Source: Opitutia bacterium (GTDB lineage: Bacteria > Verrucomicrobiota > Verrucomicrobiae > Opitutales > UBA953). Taken from it: a stretch of DNA of 64,000 bases. The stretch spans positions 22,495-86,494 of the forward strand of contig SFEJ01000005.1 in the NCBI GenBank assembly GCA_004558035.1. Direction: 5' to 3'. Under the pieces are notes generated by a model. It was not told the DNA's origin, did no database searches, and saw only the letters and a program-made list of their open reading frames with translations. The position numbers and the translations under genes were made by a program. Below are positions 52,210 to 60,608 of the stretch, in pieces; the stretch's first letter is position 1, and each line of letters starts with the position of its first letter.

Positions 52210-55200
52210 ATGGCGAAAATCTCCCGCTTCCTCCTCGGCTCCGCCGCGCTCGCGCTCGTCGCGGCGGGCGGCGCGCTCTTCGCGCTCTCCCGCGATTCCG
52301 TGCAGGAAAAAATCGCCGTCGCGCTGCTGCGTTCCCGCGGCGTCGAGGCGAGCTTCGGCTCGTGGCGGTCGAGCGGTTTTTCCGATTTCGAGCTGGGCGA
52401 CGTCGCGCTGCGCTTTTCCGGCGGGCGCGAGCTGGCTCTGCCGCGCGCGCGCGTCCGCGCGAACGTTCCCGCCGCGCTCTTCGGCGCCGCGCCCGAAGCG
52501 GACCTCGAAGCGCCCGAGGGCGCGCGTCTGCGCGTCGGCGACGCGACGTTCGCGCTCGCGCTGCGCCGCGCTTCGCTTTCCGCCGCGGCGAAGGCGCGCA
52601 GCGAACTCGTCGGCGCCTGCGCGCGCGCGGACGTCCCCGACGCCGAGCCCGTCGAATTCGCGTTCGCCGGCGAAAACCGCGACGCGCAGCGCGACTTCGC
52701 ACCGCTCGCGTGGCTGGCGGGAACGCGCCGCGCGCGCGCCGAAATCGCCGGCGTCGTCTTCGAATCCGACGACGCGGGCGCGTGGAAAATCGCTTCCGCG
52801 CCCGGCGCGCCCTGCTCGGTTTCCGGCTCGGGAACGTTCGACGCGGAAAATTTTTCGGGAAAGATCGAGACGGATTTCGCGTCCGAAAAACTGCGCCGCT
52901 TCGGGTTTCTGCGCGAGGCGCCGCGGATGCGCGGCCGCGCGGCGCTCGACGTTTCCGGCGGCGGGAACGCGCGCGCCGTCGGCTTTTCCTGCGACGTGCG
53001 TTTCGAAGAGCTCGCGGGAACGTTCGCCGGCGTCTCGTTTCTGCCCGACGCCTCGCTGAACGCGCGCGGCGCGCTCGCATTTTCCAGCGACGCGTTTTCC
53101 GTCCGCTCGTTCTTCGCGTCGCTCTCCGCCGTCGCCGAAGGCGTGCCGCCCGTCGTGCTGGCGGAGATCTCGCTGCCGGAGGCGTTTTCCGTCGCGTTCG
53201 CGGACGGGATCAGATTTTCCGCGGGCGGCGAAGGCGACGCGCTCGCGTACGTGAAATTCAACGACGTTCCGCTGCCGCTGCTCAATCCGTTCCTCGCGCG
53301 CGGCTCCCGCGGGAACGCCGCCGCGGTCCGCGTCGAATCCGGCGCGCTCGCGGGAACGCTGAAGCTGATCCGCGACGGGAACGGCGACTTCGCGCTCGCG
53401 GGCGACGAACCGCTGCGCGTGCGCGACCTCGCGCTTTCGAAGGCGGGGCGCACGCTGTGGCGCGGCTTTTCCGCGAGCGTGCCCGCGCGCCTCGACGCGC
53501 GCGCCGACGAGCTCGCGCTGAGCTGCGCGGAGGCGCGGCTTTTCGACGACGCGGGAACGCGCGTCGGCGGGCTTTCGGCGCGCGCCTCGCGCGATTTCCG
53601 CGGCGGCGCGACGCGGCTCGAAGGTTCCGTTTCCGTCGAGCCCGCGGCGTTCCGGCGCGGCGCGTTCGGCGAGCTCTTTTCCGACGTGAAGGACCGCGAG
53701 CTCGCGCTGCGCTCGGACTTCGACGCGGAAATCGCCGACGGCGGCGCGCGCGTGAAGCGTTTCGAATTCGCGCTTTCCGAGCTCGGCGAAAACGCGGCGA
53801 CGCTGCTTTCGGCGACGACGGATCCCTTCGAATTCGCCCTCGGCGATCCTTTCGCCGGGCTCGCCGGCAAGGAGATCGCGCTGCGCGCCTCGGCGTTCCC
53901 GCTCTGCCTGCTGAACCTGCTTTCCGACGGGAAATTCCGCTTTTCGGGAACGCTCGACGGCGAAATCGAATTCGTCGGAGAAAAGGACAGCGTGGAATTT
54001 TCGACGCGCAAAAAGGGCATGACGATCCGCGACTTCGCGATGGCGGAAGAGGACGGCGCGCCGCTGCTGCGCGGGCTGTCGTTGAAATCCGACGACAATT
54101 TCGTCGGCGTCTCCCGCGACGCGTCCGGTAGCTTCGCGACCGCCGTCGATCTGAAGAACGCGCGGCTGAAGGGTTCCGCCGGCGCGGCGGTCGCTTCCGG
54201 CGATCTGTCTCTGCGCTTCGCGGGCAAAAAGCTCACTTCGCTCCGGGGCGACGTCTCGGGCTCGCTCGCCGAGCTGCCGCGCCAGCCGCTTTTCGCGGAA
54301 AACGTCGCCGTCTCCGCGGGAACGTTCGCCCTGCACGGCGCGCTGGACGCGTCCGCCGCGCGCGCGAAATTTTCGGCGGAACTGCGCGGGCTGCGCTCGC
54401 GCGAAACCGACGTCGAACCGCCGCGCGCGGTGACGCTCGAGCTCGCGCACGGCGAGGCGGAAGTCGGCGACGACGCGGCGCGCCTCGTCGTCGAGACCGA
54501 AGGCGCGGGGCGTTCCCGCGTGCTCGCGCGCTTTTCCCGGCTGGATTTCGACCGCGAAAACGGCGTCACGCGTTTCGACGCGTCCGTGAACGCGCCGAAG
54601 CTCTACGCGGAAGACTTTCTCGCGCTCGCGCGGACGTTTTCTCCGCCGCGTTCGGAAGCGGCGCGCGCGGCGGCGGTCTCCGTCGCGGCGGCGGGCGAAA
54701 TCGCGAAGAACGCCGTCGTTCCCGGCGAAGCCGCGGAGCCCGTTCCCGCGCCCGCGCGTCCGAAGCCTTCCGCGCGCGGCGTTCCCGCGAAGGCGCCGGC
54801 GGCGCCGTGGGCGGCGTTCGAAGGCAGAGCGAAATTCCGCGTCGGAGAGCTGGTCGTCCCCGAAAACGTGATCCGCGGGTTCGAGGGCGAGGCGCGCTCG
54901 GACGCGCGGCGGCTCGCGATTTCCGCGACGTCGCGGACGTTCTTCGGCGGGACGTTTTCGCTGAACGCCTCGCTCGAAGCGCGGGAACGCGCGCCGTTCT
55001 TCCTCGCGGAGACGCGGGCGGAAATCCGCGACGCGCGTCTCTGCGACGCCGTTCCCGCGCTGCGCGGGAAGAATCCGCCGCCGACGGAAGGCGTCTTCGC
55101 CGTCGATTTCTCCTCGCGCGCGGAAGCGGATTCGCCCGACGCGCTTCCCGACGCCTTCGCCGCGCGCGCGCGCATTTCAGGCCGCGAAGGGCGCGTGCGC

Positions 55201-55725
55201 ATCTTCGCCGCCGGCGACGAGCGCGCGCATCTCGTCGGCGGGCTCGCGAACGTGAGCGGCAGCATGGTCGGGCTTCTCGGCGACCTCGCGGGCGGGCTTT
55301 CCTCGCGCGCGCGCAAGACCGCGAAGGCGCTCAGCCGCCTGCAGCGCGACCTGGCGGATTTCCCGTTCGAGGAGCTCGACATGGAGCTGAGTTCCCGCGC
55401 GGGCGAGCCGATCCGCTGCGAAAAATTTCTGCTGCGCAACGACGTGCTGCGCATTTCGGGAACGGGCGAAATCGACTACGACGGCTCGCGCGCGTTCGGC
55501 GATTCGCCGCTGCGCATCGGCTCGCGGATCGACGTGCGCGACGACCTCGAGGAGCTGCTGCGCACGCTGCGCGTCCTGCGCGGCGAGGGCGACGCCTCCG
55601 CGCGCGACGGCGACGGCTACGCGCGCGGCCCGGAATTCGAGATGGCGGGAACGCTGAACCATTTTTCGCACAACCTGCTCGAAAGCCTCCTCGCCGCCGC
55701 CCCCGCGCTCCTGAAAAAGGAATAG
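52210..55725 (+). CDS. Large AsmA-like envelope protein
   Basis: This encodes 1171 residues. An N-terminal membrane anchor (KISRFLLGSAALALVAAGGA) is followed by long beta-rich, repetitive sequence typical of AsmA/TamB-type bridges thought to carry lipids between membranes. The C-terminal part (MVGLLGDLAGGLSSRARKTA, DMELSSRAGEPIRCEKFLLR, LRISGTGEIDYDGSRAFGD) matches AsmA-like C-terminal domains. It contains 21 octamer copies, the highest count of any gene here, encoding Ala-Gly-Thr, Val-Pro-Ala and Arg-Ser-Arg. It is the last gene of the exbB operon. Function is inferred from fold class only. Confidence 0.8.
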   Translation: MAKISRFLLGSAALALVAAGGALFALSRDSVQEKIAVALLRSRGVEASFGSWRSSGFSDFELGDVALRFSGGRELALPRARVRANVPAALFGAAPEADLEAPEGARLRVGDATFALALRRASLSAAAKARSELVGACARADVPDAEPVEFAFAGENRDAQRDFAPLAWLAGTRRARAEIAGVVFESDDAGAWKIASAPGAPCSVSGSGTFDAENFSGKIETDFASEKLRRFGFLREAPRMRGRAALDVSGGGNARAVGFSCDVRFEELAGTFAGVSFLPDASLNARGALAFSSDAFSVRSFFASLSAVAEGVPPVVLAEISLPEAFSVAFADGIRFSAGGEGDALAYVKFNDVPLPLLNPFLARGSRGNAAAVRVESGALAGTLKLIRDGNGDFALAGDEPLRVRDLALSKAGRTLWRGFSASVPARLDARADELALSCAEARLFDDAGTRVGGLSARASRDFRGGATRLEGSVSVEPAAFRRGAFGELFSDVKDRELALRSDFDAEIADGGARVKRFEFALSELGENAATLLSATTDPFEFALGDPFAGLAGKEIALRASAFPLCLLNLLSDGKFRFSGTLDGEIEFVGEKDSVEFSTRKKGMTIRDFAMAEEDGAPLLRGLSLKSDDNFVGVSRDASGSFATAVDLKNARLKGSAGAAVASGDLSLRFAGKKLTSLRGDVSGSLAELPRQPLFAENVAVSAGTFALHGALDASAARAKFSAELRGLRSRETDVEPPRAVTLELAHGEAEVGDDAARLVVETEGAGRSRVLARFSRLDFDRENGVTRFDASVNAPKLYAEDFLALARTFSPPRSEAARAAAVSVAAAGEIAKNAVVPGEAAEPVPAPARPKPSARGVPAKAPAAPWAAFEGRAKFRVGELVVPENVIRGFEGEARSDARRLAISATSRTFFGGTFSLNASLEARERAPFFLAETRAEIRDARLCDAVPALRGKNPPPTEGVFAVDFSSRAEADSPDALPDAFAARARISGREGRVRIFAAGDERAHLVGGLANVSGSMVGLLGDLAGGLSSRARKTAKALSRLQRDLADFPFEELDMELSSRAGEPIRCEKFLLRNDVLRISGTGEIDYDGSRAFGDSPLRIGSRIDVRDDLEELLRTLRVLRGEGDASARDGDGYARGPEFEMAGTLNHFSHNLLESLLAAAPALLKKE

Positions 55726-55768
55726 CGCGCGGGAACACGGCGGGAGCGCGTTCCCGCGAAGCGCGCCC

Positions 55769-56776
55769 TCAGGCGCGGAAGTCGCGGGCGTAGGATTCGG
55801 CGAAGTAGGTCAGAATCAGGTCCGCGCCGGCGCGCCGGATTGCGAGTAGCGATTCGTCGCGGCACGCGCGCAGGTCGAGCCAGCCCAGCCGCGCCGCCGC
55901 CATGATCTGCGAATATTCGCCGGAAACCTGATACGCGGCGACGGGGAGCAGCGTGCTTTCGCGCACGTCGCGCACGACGTCCAGATACGGCCCCGCGGGC
56001 TTGACCATGACCATGTCGGCGTTTTCCGCCTCGTCCGCGAGCGCCTCGCGCATCGCCTCGCGGCGGTTGGCGGGCGCGAGCTGATAGGTCTTTTTCGTGA
56101 GCCCGGAAACTTTGTCCGCCGCGTTCGTCTTGCTGCCGACGGCGTCGCGGAACGGCCCGTAGTAGGCGGACGCGAATTTCGCGGAATAGGCGAGAATGCC
56201 CGTGCGCGTGAGCCCGGCGGCGTCGAGCGTCTCGCGGATCGCGGCGACGCGCCCGTCCATCATGTCGGAAGGCGCGACGAAGTCCGCTCCCGCGCGCGCG
56301 TTTTCGAGCGCCATGCGGCAAAGGATTTCGACGGAGGCGTCGTTGTCCACGTCCGTTCCCGCGGCGTCGAGCACGCCGTCGTGCCCGTGCGTCGTGTAGG
56401 GATCGAGCGCGACGTCAGCGAAGATCACGCATTCGGGAACGGCGGCCTTGATTGCGCGGATCGCGCGGCAGACGAGACAGTCGGGATTCGTCGCCTCGCG
56501 CCCGTCGGGCGATTTCTTCTCTTCGGGCGTCTTCGGGAAAAGCGCGACGCCGAACACGCCGAGCGCGACGAGCTCGCGGCATTTTTCGACGAGTTCGGGA
56601 ATCGGCAGACGCTCGACGCCCGGCATCGATTCGACGGGCTCGCGCGCGTCGCCCTCAACGACGAAGAGCGGCTGGATCAGCTGCGCGGGAACGACGCGCG
56701 TTTCCGCGAGCATCGCGCGCACGGACGCGTTCGCGCGCAGACGGCGCATGCGGAGAGGAATGTTCAGATTTTTCAT
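55769..56776 (-). CDS. hemB: Delta-aminolevulinic acid dehydratase HemB
   Basis: This encodes 335 residues from the ATG at 56776 (MKNLNIPLRMRRLRAN), the normal length. It joins two 5-aminolevulinates into porphobilinogen for heme. The two active-site lysines are in ILAYSAKFASAYYGPFRDA and MVMVKPAGPYLDVV. The metal loop reads DVALDPYTTHGHDGVL, lacking the three zinc cysteines, so it is the Mg-type enzyme. It is convergent with the AsmA-like gene. Confidence 0.96.
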   Translation of the reverse strand: MKNLNIPLRMRRLRANASVRAMLAETRVVPAQLIQPLFVVEGDAREPVESMPGVERLPIPELVEKCRELVALGVFGVALFPKTPEEKKSPDGREATNPDCLVCRAIRAIKAAVPECVIFADVALDPYTTHGHDGVLDAAGTDVDNDASVEILCRMALENARAGADFVAPSDMMDGRVAAIRETLDAAGLTRTGILAYSAKFASAYYGPFRDAVGSKTNAADKVSGLTKKTYQLAPANRREAMREALADEAENADMVMVKPAGPYLDVVRDVRESTLLPVAAYQVSGEYSQIMAAARLGWLDLRACRDESLLAIRRAGADLILTYFAESYARDFRA

Positions 56777-56843
56777 GACGCGGAGAATACGCCTTAAACG
56801 AAAAACTTTCAAGCGACGCGGGAACGCGAACGGCTCGATCTTC

Positions 56844-56875
56844 ACCACGGAAACTCACGGAAATCTTCACGGAAA
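56844..56875. repeat. ACCACGGAAACTCACGGAAA intergenic repeat
   Basis: This ACGGAA-rich stretch continues as TCTTCACGGAAA. It is related to the elements at 6598-6626 and 16188-16285 and lies upstream of hemB in non-coding DNA. The 266-base spacer otherwise holds only the terminator at 56925. Confidence 0.55.
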
Positions 56876-56924
56876 AGCGCCGAAACGAAGCGCGGAATTC
56901 CGGGATTTCCCCGCCGTTCCCGCG

Positions 56925-56963
56925 AAAAAAAAAGCGTCCCCGCGCCTCACCGCGCGGGAACGC
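56925..56963 (-). terminator. Octamer terminator of the PEP-CTERM gene
   Basis: On the minus strand GCGTTCCCGCGC pairs with GCGCGGGGACGC (one G-U pair) and is followed by nine T. It is 80 bases downstream of the PEP-CTERM gene stop. One arm is a perfect octamer, the other a variant. Confidence 0.8.
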
Positions 56964-57042
56964 CAACACACACTATGAAAAAAATCGAGGAGTCGAAAAA
57001 GTTTAAAAGGTCGAAGAGTAATTGCCTTTTAAGCCCTGAACT

Positions 57043-57900
57043 TTATTTCCGACGACGGCGACGCGTTCCCGCCAGCGCGAGCGCGCCCAAGCCCGCCAAC
57101 AGCCCGAACGCCGACGGCTCGGGAATGGCTTCGATCGTCAAGACATTGCCGATAAAGCTGACGGAAGAAATCGCCGCGCCTTTGAAATAATCTGACACTG
57201 CACCGAGCAACGTATCGTTGTCCATTGAGGAAGTCAGCGTCGTGGAACCAAACGCCAGCGTTCCTGCCGCGATGGAAAGCGTTTCGCCCTCCTTCAGATT
57301 AATCTTAGAATTTTCAGCGAACGAAACGGCTCCCTGCCCCGTGATGGAAGAAAACGCGATGTCGGAGCTGTCGAATTTCAGCGAAGCGTATTGTTGAACG
57401 TCAAGCGTCGGCAACACGATTGACGATCCGGAAAGCACGAGCAGCGAAGAACTGACTTGAGCGTTATTTGTTCCCGTAAGCGTTCCCATAAGCGTAACGG
57501 TCGAGTCCAAGTCCGCCGTCACGATGTTTCCGGAAATGCCGTTTTCCGCAGTCGTGCTCCAAATATGAGTATCGCCTCCGATTGTGACCTGTCCGGCGAC
57601 CGTAGCTTTATCCCCAAGACGCAACGCAGCTGTAATCTCACGATCATAATACGCATCGCCGACACAGCCTGTGCCGTTGAGAATAACGTTGATATCAAAA
57701 GAGGTCGCGACGGTTCCACCACTGCGATTCCACCCCGAAAGGAACACTTGCCCCGTCGAAACAGTGTAAGTATTTCCGGCGACAGAGGTCGCTTGGGTAC
57801 GATCGATTTTCGTTCGAGTTGTTGTGACGTCGATATTTTCCGCGTTCGCGAGAAGCGTTCCCGCGGCGAGGATAGAGGTAATTGCGATGATGTGTTTCAT
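57043..57900 (-). CDS. PEP-CTERM sorting-signal surface protein
   Basis: This encodes 285 residues. It has a Sec signal (MKHIIAITSILAAGTLLANA), then a repetitive, Thr/Ser/Gly-rich beta region typical of autotransporter-like or S-layer-like proteins. The end is a PEP-CTERM signal: IPEP, a hydrophobic helix of about 17 residues and RRRRRK, which directs processing by an exosortase. The composition is AT-richer than its neighbours, suggesting recent transfer or relaxed selection. The promoter contains a ten-base poly-G tract. I chose the ATG at 57900; an in-frame TTG upstream would read through the poly-G tract. No exosortase gene is in the window. Confidence 0.88.
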   Translation of the reverse strand: MKHIIAITSILAAGTLLANAENIDVTTTRTKIDRTQATSVAGNTYTVSTGQVFLSGWNRSGGTVATSFDINVILNGTGCVGDAYYDREITAALRLGDKATVAGQVTIGGDTHIWSTTAENGISGNIVTADLDSTVTLMGTLTGTNNAQVSSSLLVLSGSSIVLPTLDVQQYASLKFDSSDIAFSSITGQGAVSFAENSKINLKEGETLSIAAGTLAFGSTTLTSSMDNDTLLGAVSDYFKGAAISSVSFIGNVLTIEAIPEPSAFGLLAGLGALALAGTRRRRRK

Positions 57901-57911
57901 AAGTGGAAGGA

Positions 57912-57939
57912 ACAGTAATGCCCCCCCCCCGTATGTCAA
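57912..57939 (-). promoter_or_regulatory. Putative phase-variable promoter of the PEP-CTERM gene
   Basis: On the minus strand a consensus -35 TTGACA (57934-57939), a 16-base spacer and a weak -10 TACTGT (57912-57917) precede the start. Ten of the 16 spacer bases are G. Changes in tract length would alter spacing and promoter strength. The -10 ends only 11 bases before the ATG, so the leader would be very short, which is a caution. Confidence 0.45.
57921..57930. repeat. Homopolymer tract, ten C (ten G on the coding strand)
   Basis: This is the only run of this length I noticed in the window. It lies 21-30 bases upstream of the PEP-CTERM gene start. Runs of nine or more G or C are typical slippage sites at bacterial contingency loci. 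Confidence 0.9.
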
Positions 57940-57964
57940 ACATCAAGACGCGAATTTTTCTTTA

Positions 57965-57990
57965 GGACGAAAACTTTTCCCGTTTCGTCC
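57965..57990. other. Inverted repeat downstream of the APH gene
   Basis: GGACGAAA (57965-57972) and TTTCGTCC (57983-57990) form an eight-base stem. No T run follows on either strand, so a terminator role is uncertain. It separates the kinase gene end from the PEP-CTERM promoter. Confidence 0.4.
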
Positions 57991-58058
57991 ATGCGGCGAA
58001 CGCGTTCCCGAGAGCATATTTTATCGCGCTGCGGCGACGGTCGCGGCGCGGGCGGTTT

Positions 58059-59084
58059 TCAGGCGAGGCCGAGGGCGGCGCGGCGGCGTTCGCGGGAGCG
58101 GAGTTCCGTCGCGAGCATCGCCAGGTTCGGAAGCGTTCCCGCGGCTTCGGCGACGCGCTTCAGGCGGTCCAGCGCCGGGAGCGCGAACGCGCGGTAACGC
58201 GGCTTGCCCATCTTCATCGACAGGAAGAAATACGCGCCGCAGGCCTGCATGAGGCGCTGCGCGGCGGCGCAGAAGAACGTCTTTTTCGCTTCGGGCCTTT
58301 CCGCTTCGGGGACGCCGACGAAGCCGCAGTAGTCTTCGAAGAGCGCGTCGCGTTCGGCGTCGGAGAAATCGACGTAGGGGTCGAAGATCAGCGACGCGGC
58401 GTCGTACCAGCCGGTGCCGACGCGCATGCCCTGAAAGTCGATGAAGCGCGCGCGTCCGTCGCGCCAAAGGACGTTCTGCGACTGGAAATCGCGGTGGACG
58501 AGCTGCGGCGGGAGCGCGAGCAGGCGCGCGGCGAGCCCCGCGAGCTCGTGCTCGAGCTCGACGCGCGCCATGCCGGTGATGCAGAGCCGGTGCGCCTCCT
58601 TGGCGGCGTTGGTCAGGAAGTAGTCGCGCTCCCACTTGTAGTAGGCGGCGTCGAAGCCGTCGCGCATGATCGGGGTTTCGCCGAGCGCGGCGAGCCCTTC
58701 GCGGTGGAGCCGCGCCGCGCCCGCGAGCGCCGAGCGGTAGGCGTCGCGCCAGGCGGGATCGTTCCCGCGGCGGAGCGTCCACAGATCGACGTCGCCGAGG
58801 TCTTCCATGACGAGCACGCGCGCCGCCGCGTCGTGCAGAAAAATCTTCGGCGCGGGAACGCCGACGCGCGCGAGGAAGCCGGCGATTCCGGCGTAGAGCG
58901 CGTTTTCCGCCTTGGAGTCGTCGTACACGCAGACGACGGCGGGCTCGCCGCGGAAGCGCGCGCGGAAGAAGCGCCGCGTACCGCCGCCTTTTTCGATTTC
59001 GGCGTTCCCGTCGGCGAGAACGAGCTCCGCGGCGATTCCCGCGGGCAGGATCGTATCCAAAAATTCCTTCGCTTTTTCGGACAT
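58059..59084 (-). CDS. APH-fold kinase, AmgK-like
   Basis: This encodes 341 residues. The aminoglycoside-phosphotransferase fold has the catalytic loop LVHRDFQSQNVLW and the metal Asp in FIDFQGMRVGTGWYDAASLI. The glycine-rich start GTRRFFRARFRG follows a short N-terminus. The HRDFQSQN phrasing is typical of AmgK-type kinases that phosphorylate N-acetylmuramate and N-acetylglucosamine in cell-wall recycling. Its usual partner nucleotidyltransferase MurU is not adjacent. Its start is 15 bases from the end of gltS, likely one transcript. AmgK function is inferred. Confidence 0.8.
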   Translation of the reverse strand: MSEKAKEFLDTILPAGIAAELVLADGNAEIEKGGGTRRFFRARFRGEPAVVCVYDDSKAENALYAGIAGFLARVGVPAPKIFLHDAAARVLVMEDLGDVDLWTLRRGNDPAWRDAYRSALAGAARLHREGLAALGETPIMRDGFDAAYYKWERDYFLTNAAKEAHRLCITGMARVELEHELAGLAARLLALPPQLVHRDFQSQNVLWRDGRARFIDFQGMRVGTGWYDAASLIFDPYVDFSDAERDALFEDYCGFVGVPEAERPEAKKTFFCAAAQRLMQACGAYFFLSMKMGKPRYRAFALPALDRLKRVAEAAGTLPNLAMLATELRSRERRRAALGLA

Positions 59085-59099
59085 GGCGCGCGCCTTTCG

Positions 59100-60464
59100 T
59101 CAGATGTATTTCTTCGAGGGGCGCAGGACGAAGCGCCAGAAGAGCAGCCAGAGCACGATCATGCAGACGCTCACCGTCACGACGACGGGAAAGCCCTGCG
59201 TCAGCAGCAGCGGCACGGCGAGCGAAGTCCAGATGCCGCCGCCCATGAAGGGCTCGTGCAGCAGCTGCTTGTAGCCGAACGCCTCGGCGGCGACGGTCTT
59301 CGTCTCCGGATCGACGGTGCGCAGCAGGAGCAGCCCCGTCGCCGTGACGCCGGAGGACTGCCCGTACTCGGCGATCGCGCGCTCGAACCACGCGTTCTTG
59401 AAAAGGCGCGGCGCCAGGAAGAGCACGCCGCTCACGTTCCACGCGACGCCCGCGAGGCAGATGACCGCGAGCGGCATCCAGTTTTCCGCGACGAACTCGA
59501 TGCGGATCGACGCCACCGCGGCGACCACCAGAAAGTCCAGCGCCGTTCCCGCGAGCCGCTGCATCAGCCCGTGGTCGACCAGGTGATCCAGCCGGAAAAA
59601 CCGCAGCGCGTTCTGCACGACGAGCCCGCCGATCATGCACAGCGGGAACAGCGGAAAGCTCTTCAGCACCTTCAGGTCGCGCACCGCCTCGGGCGCGAAG
59701 CCGTCGAGCAGCCCGAGAAATTCCTTGATCCCGTAGCCGACGAGCACGGCGATCCCGACGATCGCGACGTGCAGCGCGAGCGAGTCGATCGAGTCCGCGC
59801 ACACGGTCTGCCTGCCCGCGGAGGGCGATTCGTCCTTCGGATAGACGCCGCGGCGCTCGCTCTCCGTCTGCTCGGAAAACGAGCGGATGTTCTTCACCCA
59901 GCCGAAGCGCACGCCGAGATTGATGAGCCACATGCCGAGCACGACGCCCGCGATCATGCCGACGGTCGCCACGGTGAAGCCGAGGTCCTTGCCCTGCGCC
60001 CAGCCGAGCTCCGCGAACGTGTCCGAAAGCCCCGCGACGGTGCCGTGCCCGCCCTCGAAGCCGACTTCGATCAGCGCCGCGAACGCGGGCCCGACGTCGA
60101 ACAGCGGGTTCAGAATCAGCATCACCACGAGCGCGCCGACCACGTACTGCCCCCACGCGACGATCTGCCCGTAGCAGAGCTGCGGGGCGGAGACGCGCCA
60201 GATCTTTTTGAGCCCCGGCGTGGAGACGCCGAGAAAAAGCGCCGCGAACACGATGTTGATCAGGAACGAGGGAATGTCGCTCCAGCCCGCGTACCAGCCC
60301 GCGGGAACGCGCTCGCCGCCGAAGAACACGACGCACAGCCCCACGACGCCGGCGATGACCGACGAGGGCAGATACAGCCGCTGAAAAAGCGAAAAGCGCA
60401 TCCGCAGAAATTTGCCGATTATCAGAAGCAGGCACAGCCCGCAGAACGATGTCACCGCCGTCAT
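59100..60464 (-). CDS. gltS: Sodium/glutamate symporter (GltS/ESS family)
   Basis: This encodes 454 residues with about ten to twelve membrane segments. It matches GltS: the start FCGLCLLLIIGKFLRM, then RLYLPSSVIAGVVGL, the pore-loop EVGFEGGHGTVAGLSDTFAE and a second half with GLLDGFAPEAVRDLKVLKSF. It imports glutamate with sodium. It is followed by the AmgK-like gene. A 144-base spacer separates it from hsdR. Confidence 0.92.
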   Translation of the reverse strand: MTAVTSFCGLCLLLIIGKFLRMRFSLFQRLYLPSSVIAGVVGLCVVFFGGERVPAGWYAGWSDIPSFLINIVFAALFLGVSTPGLKKIWRVSAPQLCYGQIVAWGQYVVGALVVMLILNPLFDVGPAFAALIEVGFEGGHGTVAGLSDTFAELGWAQGKDLGFTVATVGMIAGVVLGMWLINLGVRFGWVKNIRSFSEQTESERRGVYPKDESPSAGRQTVCADSIDSLALHVAIVGIAVLVGYGIKEFLGLLDGFAPEAVRDLKVLKSFPLFPLCMIGGLVVQNALRFFRLDHLVDHGLMQRLAGTALDFLVVAAVASIRIEFVAENWMPLAVICLAGVAWNVSGVLFLAPRLFKNAWFERAIAEYGQSSGVTATGLLLLRTVDPETKTVAAEAFGYKQLLHEPFMGGGIWTSLAVPLLLTQGFPVVVTVSVCMIVLWLLFWRFVLRPSKKYI

Positions 60465-60577
60465 GTGATTTTAATTACGTTGTCGTGAATGATGTTGTTC
60501 GCCGTGGAAAGTCTCCAAGTTTCCGCCGCCGCGCCCGCGGGCGCAAGCGCAAAGGGCGCGGGAACGCAAAGGCACGC

Positions 60578-60591
60578 CGTTCCCGGGAACG
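60578..60591. repeat. Perfect 14-base palindrome of two octamers
   Basis: CGTTCCCGGGAACG is two octamers meeting tail to tail with an overlapping CG. It sits in the short spacer next to the hsdR stop, with a third octamer copy about 25 bases to its left. Confidence 0.85.
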
Positions 60592-60608
60592 TGAAACCCG
60601 GTGCCGCG

